Assembly (NCBI RefSeq): GCF_900545205.1 | Contig: NZ_UQYC01000093.1 | Location: forward strand, 1-5,892 | Length of the DNA: 5,892 nucleotides | DNA from: an uncultured Veillonella sp. | GTDB lineage: Bacteria; Bacillota; Negativicutes; Veillonellales; Veillonellaceae | Reading direction: 5' to 3' | Part shown: positions 5,433 to 5,892 of the stretch, piece after piece | Numbering within the stretch: position 1 is the first letter of the stretch | How the letters are laid out: every line of letters starts with the position of its first letter | The notes under the pieces: generated by a model | The model's database searches: none | Seen by the model: only the letters and a program-made list of their open reading frames with translations | What the model was told of the DNA's origin: nothing | Program-made: the position numbers and the translations under genes

Positions 5433-5891
5433 CTACCGACATTGAATAATGCGACGGATTTCGCAACTTGCTTTATATCCATCAGCTAAGATGATATCGG
5501 AAATATCGCTATCTACAATATGATCAATAAAATCATCAATGATACGATGTTGCACCGTTTCATAACCAGTACAGAAGAGTATTTTTTTACCCTTACTGTA
5601 TTGGAATAAGCCTTGTTTATGAAGCACAAGGTCGGCTAACATGCGCGGTGTTACAATGGCACCCATATCGCGTTTCACGATATCTTGAACGAGCTCGATA
5701 TTATGTACGTGCTCATCATCTAGAGGGGCCCCTAACATTTGCAAATTCACTAGACCAATGGTGGTCTTTGTAAGAGATGGGATAACTGGCTCGGTCGTCT
5801 TAGGCGCCTTAAGCCATTTTTCCTTTGCCCCATCTGCTTCTACTACAATTTGCCAGTTCGGATGTAACTTTGCTAAACCATCGATAAGATC
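5433..5891 (-). CDS. yqeC: YqeC-family selenium-dependent hydroxylase accessory protein (5' end beyond window)
   Basis: The open frame continues to the right edge, giving 152 C-terminal residues of a family usually about 220-260 long. The N-terminal P-loop region is outside the window. The signature IVVEADGAKEKWLKAP followed by EPVIP (visible residues 15-38) is the conserved YqeC motif. Next come LQMLGAPLDDEHVHNIE and a GAIVTPRMLADLV segment, also usual for the family. A GTG at 5750 is not the true start, because the signature lies upstream of it in the same frame. YqeC proteins accompany YqeB in selenium-dependent molybdenum hydroxylase loci, and their reaction is unknown. The gene ends six bases before mocA and is the first visible gene of the operon, whose promoter is outside the window. 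Confidence 0.87.
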   Translation of the reverse strand, partial: DLIDGLAKLHPNWQIVVEADGAKEKWLKAPKTTEPVIPSLTKTTIGLVNLQMLGAPLDDEHVHNIELVQDIVKRDMGAIVTPRMLADLVLHKQGLFQYSKGKKILFCTGYETVQHRIIDDFIDHIVDSDISDIILADGYKASCEIRRIIQCR

Positions 5892-5892
5892 A

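Noticed and set aside
5748..5750. GTG as the start of the yqeC product.
   Set aside because: The same frame is open to the window edge and contains the VEADG...EPVIP signature upstream of this codon, so the gene simply begins outside the window.

Overview
The window comes from a low-GC bacterium. The genes and signals (purine-rich ribosome binding sites, cdaA-cdaR followed by an FAD dehydrogenase, and YqeB/YqeC selenium-hydroxylase accessory proteins) point to the Firmicutes. I suspect an anaerobic Negativicute such as Veillonella, but this is inference from gene content and protein style, not from a search. Every gene I can support lies on the minus strand, so the window is best read from high to low coordinates.

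Block 1 (5891 down to 2879) is a tightly packed five-gene operon for maturation of molybdenum hydroxylases. It runs yqeC (5' end outside the window), a MocA-type molybdopterin nucleotidyltransferase, yqeB, a Rossmann-domain XdhC and a separate short XdhC/CoxI-domain protein. Four junctions show a 6-base gap or overlaps of 4, 17 and 11 bases, so translation is probably coupled. YqeB and YqeC are established markers of the selenium-dependent molybdenum hydroxylase system. MocA makes the dinucleotide cofactor and XdhC proteins receive and modify it for insertion. The hydroxylase itself and selD are not in the window. XdhC is unusual here because its canonical N-terminal domain is a separate gene placed after the Rossmann gene. 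A hairpin at 2773-2806 probably ends this operon.

Block 2 (2748 down to 1019) is cdaA-cdaR, the membrane diadenylate cyclase that makes c-di-AMP and its YbbR-repeat regulator. A good sigma-A-like promoter (2807-2835) overlaps the terminator of the preceding operon. The cdaA/cdaR junction is an ATGA overlap preceded by G6-C-A7, which is both a plausible ribosome binding site with spacer and a possible -1 slippery site that would fuse the two proteins. The 3' end of cdaR sits in a 21-bp tandem repeat that places three UAG codons in frame, followed by a hairpin terminator.

Block 3 (787 down to 1) is the N-terminal 262 codons of a COG2509-type FAD-dependent dehydrogenase that often lies between cdaR and glmM in Firmicutes. 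It has its own leader of about 150 bases with TGACC repeats. I saw no tRNA, rRNA, insertion sequence, CRISPR array or phage gene. No gene-free stretch exceeds 300 bases; the longest is 788-1018.
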